In this document: one piece after another, positions 1 through 8,992 of the stretch
How positions within the stretch are numbered: the first letter of the stretch is position 1
Layout: each line of letters starts with the position of its first letter
Assembly: GCA_016342285.1 (NCBI GenBank)
Contig: JAEINQ010000008.1
Location: 61,198 to 125,197 of the forward strand
DNA from: Desulfobacterales bacterium
Lineage (GTDB): Bacteria; Desulfobacterota; Desulfobacteria; Desulfobacterales; JAEINQ01
Length of the DNA: 64,000 nucleotides
Direction of reading: 5' to 3'
Translations under genes and position numbers: made by a program
The notes under the pieces: generated by a model
Told to the model about the DNA's origin: nothing
Database searches by the model: none
Seen by the model: the letters and a program-made list of their open reading frames with translations, nothing else

Positions 1-1
1 T

Positions 2-262
2 TACACCCCGGCCAATGAGGCAGCCATCGTTGCCATGGCCCAAACCTGCGACCACCTGTTCATTGAAGCGGCTTTTCTCGATCGGGATGCGGATCAGGCC
101 GCGGCCAAGCACCACCTGACAGCGCACCAGGCCGGCACCATTGCCCGAAAGGCTCGGGCCGGCGGGCTCACCGTCTGCCATTTTTCTCCACGCTATGCCG
201 ATCAGCCTCATCTTCTCACCGAAGAGGCCCTGGTCGCGTTCAGGGGCGACTCCCCGCTTTGA
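2..262 (+). CDS. Ribonuclease Z family protein, C-terminal fragment
   Basis: Only the last 86 residues are in the window; the frame is open to the left edge. FIEAAFL, the HLTAHQAG segment and the HFSPRY box are the conserved C-terminal blocks of RNase Z (ElaC), a metallo-beta-lactamase-fold tRNA 3' processing endonuclease. In that family the HLT histidine is a conserved active-site residue and the HFSPRY histidine a zinc ligand. The protein ends about 10 residues after a typical C-terminus. The catalytic HxHxDH motif lies outside the window, so a related MBL-fold enzyme remains possible. Confidence 0.8.
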   Translation, partial: YTPANEAAIVAMAQTCDHLFIEAAFLDRDADQAAAKHHLTAHQAGTIARKARAGGLTVCHFSPRYADQPHLLTEEALVAFRGDSPL

Positions 263-383
263 TTTTCCTATACCGGTCCAGAGAGCCCTTTTTTTCTTTG
301 TATGCATCAGAGTTATTGTCTGTGATTTTATCGAAACCATCAATTGACCATGCCGTTTCCGAAACGCAAAACCAGAGGAAATC

Positions 384-2648
384 ATGAACAACGCCCACAT
401 TACCAGAATCACAAGCGAAACCGGCTACCACGCCGCCCAGGTGACGGCGGTGGCCGCCCTGCTTCTTGAAGGCGCCACCATTCCCTTTATCTCCCGATAC
501 CGGAAAGAGGTCACCGGAAGCCTGGACGAAGTTGCCGTGACCACGATCCGTGACCGGCTCAGTCAGATGGCCGAATTGGATTCGCGTCGGGAAGCCGTTT
601 TAAAATCCCTGGATCAGCACGGCCACCTCAACGATGAGCTGCGCGACCGGGTTCAGGCTGCCGAGACCCTGTCCGAACTGGAAGACATCTACCTGCCATA
701 CCGACCCAAGCGTCGCACCAAAGCCACCATGGCCCGGGAAAAAGGGCTCGAACCATTGGCGGAAGCGCTCTTTTCACAATCGGGCGCAGACCCGGAGAAG
801 ATCGCTGCCAGCTTTGTCGATCCCGAAAAAGGGGTCGATTCCGTTGACGACGCCCTTGCCGGCGCGCGGGACATCATGGCCGAGTGGGTCAGCGAAAACG
901 CCCAAGCCCGCGCCGCCCTGCGCCGTCTTTTTGAAAATCGAGGGGTATTTCGCTGCACCGTGGCAACGGGAAAGGAGGCCGAGGCAGCCAAATACAAGGA
1001 TTACTTTGACTGGCAGGAACCCGTGGCCACGGCACCATCCCACCGAATTCTGGCCATGCGCCGGGGGGAAAAAGAGGATCTGCTCAACCTGACCATCGCC
1101 CCGGCCGAAGAAGAGGCCGTGACCCTGTTGCAGGAAATGTTTTTGACCGGCGATGGCCCCGACACCGATCAGGTCCGCCTGGCCGTCACCGACAGCTACA
1201 AACGCCTGCTCTCGCGGTCCATGGAGACCGAAATCCGTCTGACCACCAAGGAGCGGGCCGATACCGAAGCCATTCGTGTTTTTGCCGACAACTTAAGACA
1301 ACTCCTCCTGGCGCCGCCCCTGGGTGCCAAGCGGATCATGGCCATCGACCCCGGGTTTCGCACGGGATGCAAACTGGTCTGTCTGGACCGTCAGGGAAAG
1401 CTGCTGCACAACGGCACCATCTACCCCCATACATCGTCGGGCAGCGATAACCGTGCCGCGGAAACGGTCCGCGATCTGGCCGATCGATACGACATCGAAG
1501 CCGTTGCCGTTGGAAACGGTACCGCCGGCAGGGAAACCGAAACCTTCCTTCGCGCAATCGACTTTTCCCGGCCGATTCCCATCGTCATGGTCAACGAAAG
1601 TGGTGCATCCATCTACTCGGCATCGGAGGCGGCCCGCAAAGAATTCCCCGACCACGATCTCACGGTACGCGGCTCAATCTCCATCGGACGTCGGCTCATG
1701 GACCCCCTGTCCGAACTGGTGAAAATCGATCCCAAATCCATCGGTGTGGGCCAGTACCAGCACGACGTGGACCCCATCGCCCTGAAGCAGTCGTTAGACG
1801 ATGTGGTGGCAAGTTGCGTCAACGGCGTAGGGGTCGACGTCAACCGGGCCAGCGTTCAACTGCTCACCTATGTGTCGGGCCTCGGTCCCCGTCTGGCCGC
1901 CAATATCGTGGCCTTTCGAGACGAAAACGGACCCTTTGAAAGCCGCCTGGCCCTGAAGCAGGTCCCCCGCCTCGGCCCCAAGGCCTTTGAGCAGGCAGCC
2001 GGTTTTCTTCGTATTCACAACGGCCCCCACCCCCTGGATGCCAGCGCCGTGCATCCGGAAAGCTACCACATCGTGGACGCCATGGCTGCCGACCTGTCCT
2101 GCACCGTTGGGGAACTGATGACATCGGCCGAGCAGAGGAAAAAAATCGAACCGAACCGATACGTCACCGACACCGTGGGCCTTCCGACCCTGCGCGATAT
2201 TCTGGCGGAACTGGCCAAACCGGGACGAGACCCCAGAAAAGAATTCGAGGCCTTTTCCTTTGCCAGCGGCATCGAAAAACCGGCCGATCTGAGAGAGGGA
2301 ATGCGACTGCCGGGCATTGTCACCAACATCACCGCTTTTGGCGCCTTTGTTGACATCGGGGTTCATCAGGACGGCCTGGTTCACGTCAGCCAGATGGCCG
2401 ACCGGTTTGTCCGCAACCCCTCAGACGTGGTAAAGGTGGCACAGAAAGTCGACGTGACGGTTTTGGAGGTGGATCTGGAGCGAAAACGCATTTCCCTTTC
2501 CATGAAATCGGCGCCGGAAACCGGCGGCCGCGGTGCCCCTGCCGCCGCTAAAAAGAACAGTGGGAAAAAGAAACAACAGGCGCCGGCAGCATCCAAGCCG
2601 ACCCCGTTCAACAACCCCTTTGCCGATGCTTTCGGTAAAAAACATTAA
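384..2648 (+). CDS. tex: Tex-type RNA-binding transcription accessory protein
   Basis: 754 residues, the usual Tex size. Domain order is a helical N-terminus, a YqgF/RNase H-like domain beginning near residue 319 ([11 protein letters not shown]), helix-hairpin-helix segments near residues 485-540 ([26 protein letters not shown]) and an S1 RNA-binding domain near 640-710 ([19 protein letters not shown]). A tail of about 40 residues is rich in Ala, Lys and Pro. Tex proteins bind nucleic acid and affect transcription. The start ATG follows AGAGGAAATC. It is followed 11 bp later by dtd and probably cotranscribed with it. Confidence 0.95.
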   Translation: MNNAHITRITSETGYHAAQVTAVAALLLEGATIPFISRYRKEVTGSLDEVAVTTIRDRLSQMAELDSRREAVLKSLDQHGHLNDELRDRVQAAETLSELEDIYLPYRPKRRTKATMAREKGLEPLAEALFSQSGADPEKIAASFVDPEKGVDSVDDALAGARDIMAEWVSENAQARAALRRLFENRGVFRCTVATGKEAEAAKYKDYFDWQEPVATAPSHRILAMRRGEKEDLLNLTIAPAEEEAVTLLQEMFLTGDGPDTDQVRLAVTDSYKRLLSRSMETEIRLTTKERADTEAIRVFADNLRQLLLAPPLGAKRIMAIDPGFRTGCKLVCLDRQGKLLHNGTIYPHTSSGSDNRAAETVRDLADRYDIEAVAVGNGTAGRETETFLRAIDFSRPIPIVMVNESGASIYSASEAARKEFPDHDLTVRGSISIGRRLMDPLSELVKIDPKSIGVGQYQHDVDPIALKQSLDDVVASCVNGVGVDVNRASVQLLTYVSGLGPRLAANIVAFRDENGPFESRLALKQVPRLGPKAFEQAAGFLRIHNGPHPLDASAVHPESYHIVDAMAADLSCTVGELMTSAEQRKKIEPNRYVTDTVGLPTLRDILAELAKPGRDPRKEFEAFSFASGIEKPADLREGMRLPGIVTNITAFGAFVDIGVHQDGLVHVSQMADRFVRNPSDVVKVAQKVDVTVLEVDLERKRISLSMKSAPETGGRGAPAAAKKNSGKKKQQAPAASKPTPFNNPFADAFGKKH

Positions 2649-2659
2649 AAGGAGGGGAC

Positions 2660-3112
2660 ATGCGCGCCGTGATCCAGCGCGTCAGCCGGGGAGAGGTTAG
2701 CGTGGAAGGCGAAACCGTCGGCCGCATCGATGCCGGTCTGGTGGTGCTTCTCGGCGTGGCCGACGGCGACACCCCTGCCGACGCTGACTATCTGGCCGAC
2801 AAGACCGTTCACCTGCGAATCTTCGAAGACGACAACGGCAAGATGAACCGATCCCTGCTGGAGACCGAAGGGCAAATCCTGGTGGTATCCCAGTTCACCC
2901 TGCTGGGTGATTGCAAAAAGGGACGCCGGCCTTCATTTGTCGGCGCGGCCCGGCCGGACCTGGCCCGGGCCCTTTACCGGCACTTTGTCGACCGGGTGGC
3001 TGCCGCCGGTATTGTTACGGCCACGGGGAGGTTCCAGGCGACCATGACCGTCTCGCTGGTCAACGATGGGCCGGTGACCCTGATCCTGGAGAGCCCGGGG
3101 TCGGGTTCGTAA
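2660..3112 (+). CDS. dtd: D-aminoacyl-tRNA deacylase
   Basis: 150 residues. DTD hydrolyses D-aminoacyl-tRNAs (and Gly-tRNA-Ala), recycling tRNA in the cytoplasm. Both family signatures are visible: the SQFTL box at about residue 77 and the NDGPVT box (Gly-Pro motif) at about residue 135. The N-terminus [17 protein letters not shown] is typical, and AAAGGAGGGGAC just before the ATG is a strong ribosome-binding site. The gene lies 11 bp after tex. Confidence 0.96.
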   Translation: MRAVIQRVSRGEVSVEGETVGRIDAGLVVLLGVADGDTPADADYLADKTVHLRIFEDDNGKMNRSLLETEGQILVVSQFTLLGDCKKGRRPSFVGAARPDLARALYRHFVDRVAAAGIVTATGRFQATMTVSLVNDGPVTLILESPGSGS

Positions 3113-3199
3113 AGCGCCCTGCCCCCGAGGGAGATGCTTTGGCTTGTCGCTGAAAGGGGATGGGTTAACGGCCCCAGATAAGTGTGGACTCACTCCAAA

Positions 3200-3226
3200 C
3201 TTTAGTTCACTTTAGTCACTTGCAAC
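3200..3226 (+). repeat. Dispersed repeat family A, copy 1
   Basis: A 27-bp segment beginning CTTTAGTTCAC and ending TTAGTCACTTGCAAC. Its reverse complement recurs at 42289-42315 with one mismatch in 27. Both copies are intergenic. The spacer 3113-3311 around it shows nothing else that I can interpret. Confidence 0.7.
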
Positions 3227-3311
3227 TAAGCTGTCTCGGCAGTGCCAACCGACGCTGACCATGCCCGCCGGACCTGGCGTCCTACAGCCAAAAGGGCAAA
3301 TCGAGGTGGCA

Positions 3312-4547
3312 TTGAGAAAGCGACAACACCCCATGATATTGCGATGCCTCGCGGTGCTGACAGTCGCGGCCCTGCTGCTGCCCGTTACGGCCGGAGCCAA
3401 ACCGGTAGAGGATCGTTTCACTCGCCTCAGCCGCCATTTAGGCCCCGGCGACGCCTTGTTGATCACCGGGGCCAACGGCCGGGCGCTGGTCTCGGTCAAT
3501 GCCGACCGGGCCATTGTGCCCGCCTCTACCTTGAAGATTCTCACCGCCCTGGTAGCCATCGAGGTCCTGGGTCCATCCTACCGGTTTCCCACGGAACTGT
3601 TTGTTGACAGCCTGGGAAATTTATTCCTCAAGGGCTACGGGGACCCGCTACTGATCTCGGAAACCATCGCGGAAATGGCTGTCGACGCAGCCGCACGCCT
3701 GGCACCGACAAACACCGTGATTGCCGATCTGGTGGTGGACGATACTTTTTTCAATCGCCCGACCATCCCCGGGGTAATCGGCTCTCTTGAGCCCTACGAT
3801 GCACCCAACGGTGCCGTCTGTGCAAATTTCAACACCGTACACTACGCCACAGTAAACGGCCGCCAGGTCAGCGCCGAGCCCCAGACACCGCTGGTCGACT
3901 TTGCCCGGCGGCTCATTATATCCCACGCCCCGCCCCAGGGTCGAATCACGCTGAGCCATGACGCCGATGCCATCGCCCTGTACGCCGGTCACCTGCTGGC
4001 CCATTTTCTCGCCCGTGAAGGCATCCCCGTTCAGGGAACCATCCGCCGCGGCACTGTTACGACTGGCGAAGCCCAACTTCTGACCACCTATTTATCCCCT
4101 TTTCCCCTCACCCGGGTGGTGGCAAAAATGCTGGCGTTTTCCAACAATTTCATGGCCAACCAGCTCCTGATCGCCAGCGGTGCCAACCGCTTCGGCTCGC
4201 CGGGAACCTTGGCCAAAGGGGTGGCCGCAGCCGTGGAAATCGCCCAAAGCCGCTTTGGCATCAAGGATCTGAACCTTGTGGAAGGATCCGGCATTTCCAG
4301 ACAAAACCGGATTCGCGCCAGGGATCTGGACCGCATCCTCACCGCCTTTGCCCCCTATCGGAATCTGCTGCGCAGCAATGGACCGGAGCGTTACAAGACC
4401 GGCACCCTCGACGGTATCCGCACCCGTACCGGTTATTTCGACACGTCGTCTGGAGAGACACTGCAATATGTGGTGTTCATCACCGGCCGGGGACGCACCC
4501 TCAATCCGGTCATGGTCGAACTCAGGGATCTGATCGGGGGAGAATAG
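3312..4547 (+). CDS. dacB: D-alanyl-D-alanine carboxypeptidase, S13 (PBP4/DacB) family
   Basis: A periplasmic peptidoglycan carboxypeptidase/endopeptidase by family. All three serine-peptidase motifs are present: S72-T-L-K75, S277-N-N and K362-T-G. The N-terminus (RKRQHP then MILRCLAVLTVAALLLPVTA) is a signal peptide. I chose the TTG at 3312 because GAGG lies 5 bp upstream; the ATG at 3333 would leave a signal peptide with a poor basic region, and the ATG at 3261 lacks a ribosome-binding site. At about 411 residues it is shorter than E. coli PBP4. It converges with folE2, with only 13 bp between the stops. Confidence 0.9.
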   Translation: MRKRQHPMILRCLAVLTVAALLLPVTAGAKPVEDRFTRLSRHLGPGDALLITGANGRALVSVNADRAIVPASTLKILTALVAIEVLGPSYRFPTELFVDSLGNLFLKGYGDPLLISETIAEMAVDAAARLAPTNTVIADLVVDDTFFNRPTIPGVIGSLEPYDAPNGAVCANFNTVHYATVNGRQVSAEPQTPLVDFARRLIISHAPPQGRITLSHDADAIALYAGHLLAHFLAREGIPVQGTIRRGTVTTGEAQLLTTYLSPFPLTRVVAKMLAFSNNFMANQLLIASGANRFGSPGTLAKGVAAAVEIAQSRFGIKDLNLVEGSGISRQNRIRARDLDRILTAFAPYRNLLRSNGPERYKTGTLDGIRTRTGYFDTSSGETLQYVVFITGRGRTLNPVMVELRDLIGGE

Positions 4548-4560
4548 GTGGGATTGGGGA

Positions 4561-5349
4561 TCAGGCCATAACCGGAACCTTACCGCTGGTGATATGGGCG
4601 TAGGCGCTGTGGTTGTGAATGGACTCGAAGTTTTCGGCACTCACGGAGAACCATGTGATGTTGTCGTCGCGGTTGAGAGCCTCGGCGATATCCCGGACAA
4701 TGTCTTCGACGAATTTCGGATTGGTGAAGCCGCGCTCGGTCACACACTTCTCATCGATCCGCTTCAGGACAGAGTATACTTCACAGGATGCCGAAGACTC
4801 CACCAGTTCGATCATGTCCTCCATCCAGATGAATTTCTTGAACCGGACAGCCAGGCTGACCTGACCGCGCTGGTTGTGGGCGCCCTCATCGCTGATCTCC
4901 TTGGAACAAGGACAGACCGAGGAGATCGGCACAATTACTTCGGAAACCAGATCGACCTCTCCCGCGGGCGAACTGGACCCGATGATCTTGCAGGTATAGT
5001 CCATCAACCCCGGGCTGTTGCTCATGGGCGCTTTCTTCTCGATAAAATAAGGAAACGTCATCTCGATGTGCGCCGAGGCGGCGTTGAGGTGCTCCTTCAT
5101 CTCCTCCAGGACATTGGCAAACTTTTTCAGCGAGACTTCCGGGCGCATCATGTGCAGCAGTTCCACGAACCGACTCATATGGGTGCCCTTGTATCTGTCG
5201 GGCAGGTCCACGTACATGTTGATATTGGCCACGGTGTGCTGAATGGCGTTGGCCCGGTCGAGCACGGTGATGGGATATCGAAGGTTCTTTATCCCCACCT
5301 TGTCGATGGGAATATTTCGGTAATCGCGCTGGCTCTGAATGTCTTTCAT
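4561..5349 (-). CDS. folE2: GTP cyclohydrolase FolE2 (type IB)
   Basis: 262 residues from the ATG at 5349 (MKDIQSQRDYRNIPIDKVGI, the usual FolE2 beginning). AGGAG lies about 13 bp upstream, and an in-frame TTG at 5382 would add 11 residues. FolE2 converts GTP to 7,8-dihydroneopterin triphosphate for folate and queuosine/7-deazaguanine pathways. The CPCSKEISDEGAHNQRG block (C146, C148, H158) is the family signature. The substrate pathway fits queH, which lies elsewhere in the window. It is the last gene of the run greA-rpoZ-ttcA-folE2. Confidence 0.95.
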   Translation of the reverse strand: MKDIQSQRDYRNIPIDKVGIKNLRYPITVLDRANAIQHTVANINMYVDLPDRYKGTHMSRFVELLHMMRPEVSLKKFANVLEEMKEHLNAASAHIEMTFPYFIEKKAPMSNSPGLMDYTCKIIGSSSPAGEVDLVSEVIVPISSVCPCSKEISDEGAHNQRGQVSLAVRFKKFIWMEDMIELVESSASCEVYSVLKRIDEKCVTERGFTNPKFVEDIVRDIAEALNRDDNITWFSVSAENFESIHNHSAYAHITSGKVPVMA

Positions 5350-5385
5350 TTCTGAAGCGCCGCTCCTGGGAATTGACCGCAATGC

Positions 5386-6129
5386 TTACTTCAACAAGTA
5401 GTCTTGGTTGACGTTATGCATGGCACGAAAGAGATTACCCTTGATCTTCTTGTTGCTTCGATAAAACCCGTGAAGCATCTCTTTAACCGCCCTGCGCCTG
5501 GACGTGCTTGCCGACGGACACGGATTGACAAACGACGGAAACGCCTGTTGCCGGGCAAAGCGTCGAATATCGTCCTCTTCGGTATAGGCCAGGGGACGGA
5601 TCACGGTGAAATGCCCCTGGAAAAACGGCTGGCATGGCTGCATGGTACTGATCTCGCCGGCATAGAACATATTCATGAACAGGGTTTCAATGATATCGTC
5701 CTTGTGATGTCCCAGAGCAATCTTTTTGAAACCGAGTTCATCGGCCACTTCGAACAGGCGCTGTCGTCTGAGCCTGGAACAAAGGAAACATGGGTTTTCG
5801 CGATTTTCCGGTCCATGGGCCTGAACGCCAAAATCGGTGGCCTCCACCCGGACCTCAATGCCATGGTCCCGCCAAAACCTTCGAAGATCGTCGCTGAATC
5901 CATCTTCAAAACCCGGGTCCACATAGACGGCGACCAGCCGGTAGTCCACCGGAATACGTGAAAGCCGCTCCTTGAGCATCCACAAGAGGGTAAAACTATC
6001 CTTGCCACCAGAAAGGCCCACCACGATCCCATCGCCATCGGCAATCATCTCGTAGCGGTGCAGCGCTTTTCCCATGGCATGGTTGACCACCTTGAATATG
6101 GCACTGTGCTTGGGCAAGGCGTCTTCCAC
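5386..6129 (-). CDS. ttcA: TtcA-like tRNA 2-thiocytidine biosynthesis protein
   Basis: 247 residues. The PP-loop SGGKDS at residues 40-45 binds ATP. C114-x2-C117 and C204 match the three cysteines that hold the iron-sulfur cluster in TtcA, which thiolates C32 of some tRNAs. The GHHKDDIIETLFMNMFY block is conserved in the TtcA/TtuA group. The GTG start at 6129 lies 12 bp after the rpoZ stop, so translational coupling is likely. Assignment to TtcA rather than another TtcA-like thiolase rests on overall sequence only. Confidence 0.87.
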   Translation of the reverse strand: MEDALPKHSAIFKVVNHAMGKALHRYEMIADGDGIVVGLSGGKDSFTLLWMLKERLSRIPVDYRLVAVYVDPGFEDGFSDDLRRFWRDHGIEVRVEATDFGVQAHGPENRENPCFLCSRLRRQRLFEVADELGFKKIALGHHKDDIIETLFMNMFYAGEISTMQPCQPFFQGHFTVIRPLAYTEEDDIRRFARQQAFPSFVNPCPSASTSRRRAVKEMLHGFYRSNKKIKGNLFRAMHNVNQDYLLK

Positions 6130-6141
6130 CGTTGCGCCGGA

Positions 6142-6696
6142 CTACTCGGCCGTCTCTTCGTTCGATTCGGTTCCGTCCCCTTCGGAATCTTCCTCAGTCT
6201 CAACCTTGATCTCGGCCTTGGCTTTCGCTTTGGCCTTGGTCTTGACTTTGGTCCCGGTTTCAGCCTCGACGTCGGCTTCGACTTCGGCTTCGACGTCGGC
6301 TTCGGCTTCGACTTCGACGTCGGCTTCGGCTTCGACTTCGGCTTCGGCTTCGACTTCGACTTCGACTTCGACTTCGGCTTCGGCTTCAGCTTCAGCCTCG
6401 ACTTCGACGTCGGCTTCGGTCACGGCCTTGGCTTTGATCTCCGGAGCCGCTGCGACCGCCGGAGCTGCCGACGCCTTTTCAACCTTCGGAACCGGAAACT
6501 CGCCCGTTCCTGACGCCTGTTTGACCTTGCCGGCAGCGATTTCGCGCAACGCCACGACAATATCCTCGTTTTTGGGTGAACTGACCAGGTACTCGGAGCC
6601 TTCACGAATCTGACGGACCCGCTTGGCCACCATGTTGACCAGCAAAAAGCGGTTCGGTGCCCGTTTCAGGCAGTCCTCTACAGTGATTCTAGCCAC
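6142..6696 (-). CDS. rpoZ: RNA polymerase omega subunit with a long repetitive charged tail
   Basis: The first 65 residues (ARITVEDCLKRAPNRFLLV, then RVRQI, then NEDIVVALREIAAGKV) are a standard omega subunit, which helps beta-prime fold and assemble into RNA polymerase. The GTG start has GGAGG 7 bp upstream. Unlike the usual 70-90 residues, this protein has 184. After a Pro/Ala linker (about 66-92), residues 94-147 are almost only Glu/Val/Ala/Asp repeats, 150-164 are Lys/Ala-rich, and 166-184 are acidic again. It sits 37 bp after greA. Confidence 0.92.
   Translation of the reverse strand: MARITVEDCLKRAPNRFLLVNMVAKRVRQIREGSEYLVSSPKNEDIVVALREIAAGKVKQASGTGEFPVPKVEKASAAPAVAAAPEIKAKAVTEADVEVEAEAEAEAEVEVEVEVEAEAEVEAEADVEVEAEADVEAEVEADVEAETGTKVKTKAKAKAKAEIKVETEEDSEGDGTESNEETAE
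6256..6417 (-). repeat. Hexanucleotide-type coding repeat in rpoZ
   Basis: On the + strand this is a near-continuous run of GCTTCG, ACTTCG and ACGTCG hexamers. On the coding strand it gives Val-Glu/Ala-Glu dipeptides (omega residues 94-147). The unit is a multiple of three, so gain or loss of units keeps the frame. Long + strand open frames over it are shadows. Confidence 0.85.
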
Positions 6697-6733
6697 GACA
6701 TGTCCTCCACTTCGATTATTTCAGATGAGCCAA

Positions 6734-7204
6734 TCAGAGAATTTCCACCAATTCATAGCAACGTTTGCCGCCGGGCGCCTGGAGGACGACTTCGTCTCCG
6801 GGCCGTTTTCCCATGATGGCCTTGCCCAAGGGAGAAGAGATGGAAATGCGTCCCTTGTCGATGTCCGATTCGTCCGGCCCCACCAACTGGTATTCGACCG
6901 TTTCGGCGGTTTCGACATTTTCCAGCAATACCGTCGCGGCAAAAACCACCCGGTCCTTGGGCAGGCCAGCCGGATCGATGATGTCAGCATTGGCCAGTTT
7001 GTATGACAGTTCTCCGATCCGCCCCTCGATAAACCCCTGACGATCCTTGGCCGCGTCAAACTCGGCGTTTTCGGAAAGATCGCCGTGGGCCCGTGCCTCT
7101 TCTATGGCAATGATGTTCCGCGGTCGTTCAACGGTTTTCAGTTGTTCCAGTTCAGCCTTCAGGACAGCGTAGCCCTGAGGGGTAATCGGTGTTCTCGGTT
7201 CCAA
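6734..7204 (-). CDS. greA: Transcription elongation factor GreA
   Basis: 156 residues. GreA rescues backtracked RNA polymerase by stimulating transcript cleavage. The coiled-coil tip carries the expected acidic block (ARAHGDLSENAEFDAAKDRQ), followed by the FKBP-like C-terminal domain (SPLGKAIMGKRPGDEV). The start is TTG at 7204 with AAGGAG 5 bp upstream. It heads a same-strand run with rpoZ, ttcA and folE2, so an RNA polymerase accessory factor and a polymerase subunit are neighbours. The 197-bp spacer to pssA (7205-7401) shows only a weak promoter-like TTGACG. Confidence 0.96.
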   Translation of the reverse strand: MEPRTPITPQGYAVLKAELEQLKTVERPRNIIAIEEARAHGDLSENAEFDAAKDRQGFIEGRIGELSYKLANADIIDPAGLPKDRVVFAATVLLENVETAETVEYQLVGPDESDIDKGRISISSPLGKAIMGKRPGDEVVLQAPGGKRCYELVEIL

Positions 7205-7401
7205 CTTGACTCCTTTTTACCGAGCGGATGTCCGTCTCGGGTTCGGCGGCATAAGCCCCTCGTAAACCGTTTTTCGTCAAAAACAAACACCCTCACGGGC
7301 CGATCGACTTGGAGTGACCGTCCCGGGGGGTGAAGTCGATGTCTGTTTGTCTGCCCGGCCCCTTGGCGAAACCGATTGCATCAGACCGGGCGAAGCCGGT
7401 G

Positions 7402-8178
7402 CTATTCGACCTCCGTGGAAACGTCCTCCAGTTCCAGATCCACCTCTTCCGTTTCGTGTCGATGGCGCAGGGCCAGCAGGGGGCCAGATGCAACATAGGC
7501 CAACCCCAGCACGAACATGGCAATGGAGGGCTGGGCAGCAATGAAGATCAGAATCAGGATTGCCCCGACCAGCACGTTGAAGTTCATCTTCCTGAACAGC
7601 TCCGGTTTCTTGAAACTGTTGTACCGGACGGTGCTGACCATGAGAAAGGAGAGTGCGTAAAGCATCAATAGGATGACCACCGGTGACACGGTTTTGGCAA
7701 TGCCGAGCTTGTAACAGATCAGCACGGTGACGGCGTTCATCCCAGCCCCTGCAGGGATGGGTAACCCTACGAAATGGTCGCCGCTGATGGTCCCGGACTG
7801 GGTGTTGAACCGTGCCAACCGAAGAGCGCCGCAGGCCAGGAAAAGGAAAGCCGCCAGCCAGCCCATCCGGCCCATGGGTTTGAGGGCCCAGAGGTACATC
7901 ATCAGGCCCGGTGCGAGCCCGAAGGAAATCAGATCCGCCAGGCTGTCGTATTCCACGCCAAAACGGCTGGTGGTATTGGTGGCACGCGCAATCTTACCGT
8001 CCAGGGCATCAAAAACCACAGCCAGGATGATGGAAACCGAAGCTGCCACATACCTTCCGCCCACCGCCGACACGACGGCGTAGAATCCACAAAACAGATT
8101 CATGGTGGTAAACAGGTTCGGCAAAATGTAAATGCCTCGCCGCATCTTTTCTTTCTGAAAACGCTTTTTGCGTTTCAT
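7402..8178 (-). CDS. pssA: CDP-diacylglycerol-serine O-phosphatidyltransferase
   Basis: 258 residues, an integral membrane enzyme that makes phosphatidylserine. The CDP-alcohol phosphotransferase motif D60-G-x2-A-R-x8-G-x3-D78-x3-D82 is complete. Hydrophobic segments follow at roughly residues 95-120, 145-165 and 180-225. The basic N-terminus (KRKKRFQKEKMRR) precedes the first membrane segment. The start overlaps the psd stop by 4 bp (ATGA), so decarboxylase and synthase are translationally coupled, the usual arrangement for phosphatidylethanolamine synthesis. Confidence 0.95.
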   Translation of the reverse strand: MKRKKRFQKEKMRRGIYILPNLFTTMNLFCGFYAVVSAVGGRYVAASVSIILAVVFDALDGKIARATNTTSRFGVEYDSLADLISFGLAPGLMMYLWALKPMGRMGWLAAFLFLACGALRLARFNTQSGTISGDHFVGLPIPAGAGMNAVTVLICYKLGIAKTVSPVVILLMLYALSFLMVSTVRYNSFKKPELFRKMNFNVLVGAILILIFIAAQPSIAMFVLGLAYVASGPLLALRHRHETEEVDLELEDVSTEVE

Positions 8179-8849
8179 GGCAAAACCCCCAGCACGCTGT
8201 GGCCCGATTGGACCTTATCGCCGATGTTTACCACCAATTCGGTTTCCAATGGCAGGTAAACATCCAGACGAGAACCGAAACAAATCATACCGAACCGCTG
8301 TCCGCGCTCCATTCGATCTCCGGCCTGGACGTCGCAAAGAATTCGCCTTGCCACCAGGCCGGCAATCTGTACGAAACAGATCCGATCCCCCCGATCCGTC
8401 TGGAGAAACACGGCGTTGTGTTCGTTTTCGGCCGATGCCTTGTCCAGATTGGCCGAAACAAATTTTCCCGGATGGTAGCTGATCTTCTCAATGCGCCCCT
8501 CATGGGGAACGCGATTGACATGAACGTTGAGGACCGACATGAAAACACTGATCTTACGGCATCTTCCATCAAAATAAGGCGTATTGTCAACCGTTTCGGC
8601 TTTGATGACCCGGCCGTCCGCCGGCGACACCACCACCCCGGGTCCGTTGGGAACGACCCGGTCCGGATCCCTGAAAAACATACAGATGCAACCCGTCGCC
8701 ACCAGGCCGATCAGCGCCGCAGCCGTCAGGCCCAGCAAGGCAAACACCGCGGTGGTAAATCCGGCCGCCCCGATAAAGGGATAACCAGCCGCCGCGATGG
8801 GAAAAGCGGTCTGGCGCTGCGGGTCACTCCGTCCGTACTGGACCATCAT
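8175..8849 (-). CDS. psd: Phosphatidylserine decarboxylase proenzyme
   Basis: About 224 residues, the short proenzyme form. It converts phosphatidylserine to phosphatidylethanolamine using a pyruvoyl group made by self-cleavage. The cleavage site is the Gly-Ser in CFGSRLDVYLP (about residues 192-193), near the C-terminus as expected. Two hydrophobic segments lie in the first 60 residues. The start is one of two adjacent ATGs (8849, 8846) after GGAAGGAG; a GTG at 8864 is less likely. It overlaps pssA by 4 bp. Confidence 0.94.
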   Translation of the reverse strand: MMVQYGRSDPQRQTAFPIAAAGYPFIGAAGFTTAVFALLGLTAAALIGLVATGCICMFFRDPDRVVPNGPGVVVSPADGRVIKAETVDNTPYFDGRCRKISVFMSVLNVHVNRVPHEGRIEKISYHPGKFVSANLDKASAENEHNAVFLQTDRGDRICFVQIAGLVARRILCDVQAGDRMERGQRFGMICFGSRLDVYLPLETELVVNIGDKVQSGHSVLGVLP

Positions 8850-8992
8850 CGCTCCTTCCGACACTGAGCGTTTTTAATTTTGAAATGGCATACCATCAAC
8901 AAATATTTGGCCCTTGTCCGTCGTGGGTCAGGTGCCGCCAAAAGACGGCTATACCATAAGGCATTGCCTATACCCCAAGGTCGCCGGCCGTG

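Noticed and set aside
4594..5355. 253-codon + strand open frame opposite folE2
   Set aside because: The - strand carries the FolE2 signature; the + frame has no matching motif.
6058..6613. Long + strand open frames rich in Ser/Ala/Thr and Gly/Phe
   Set aside because: Shadows of the rpoZ hexamer repeats; the - strand reading is a proper omega subunit.
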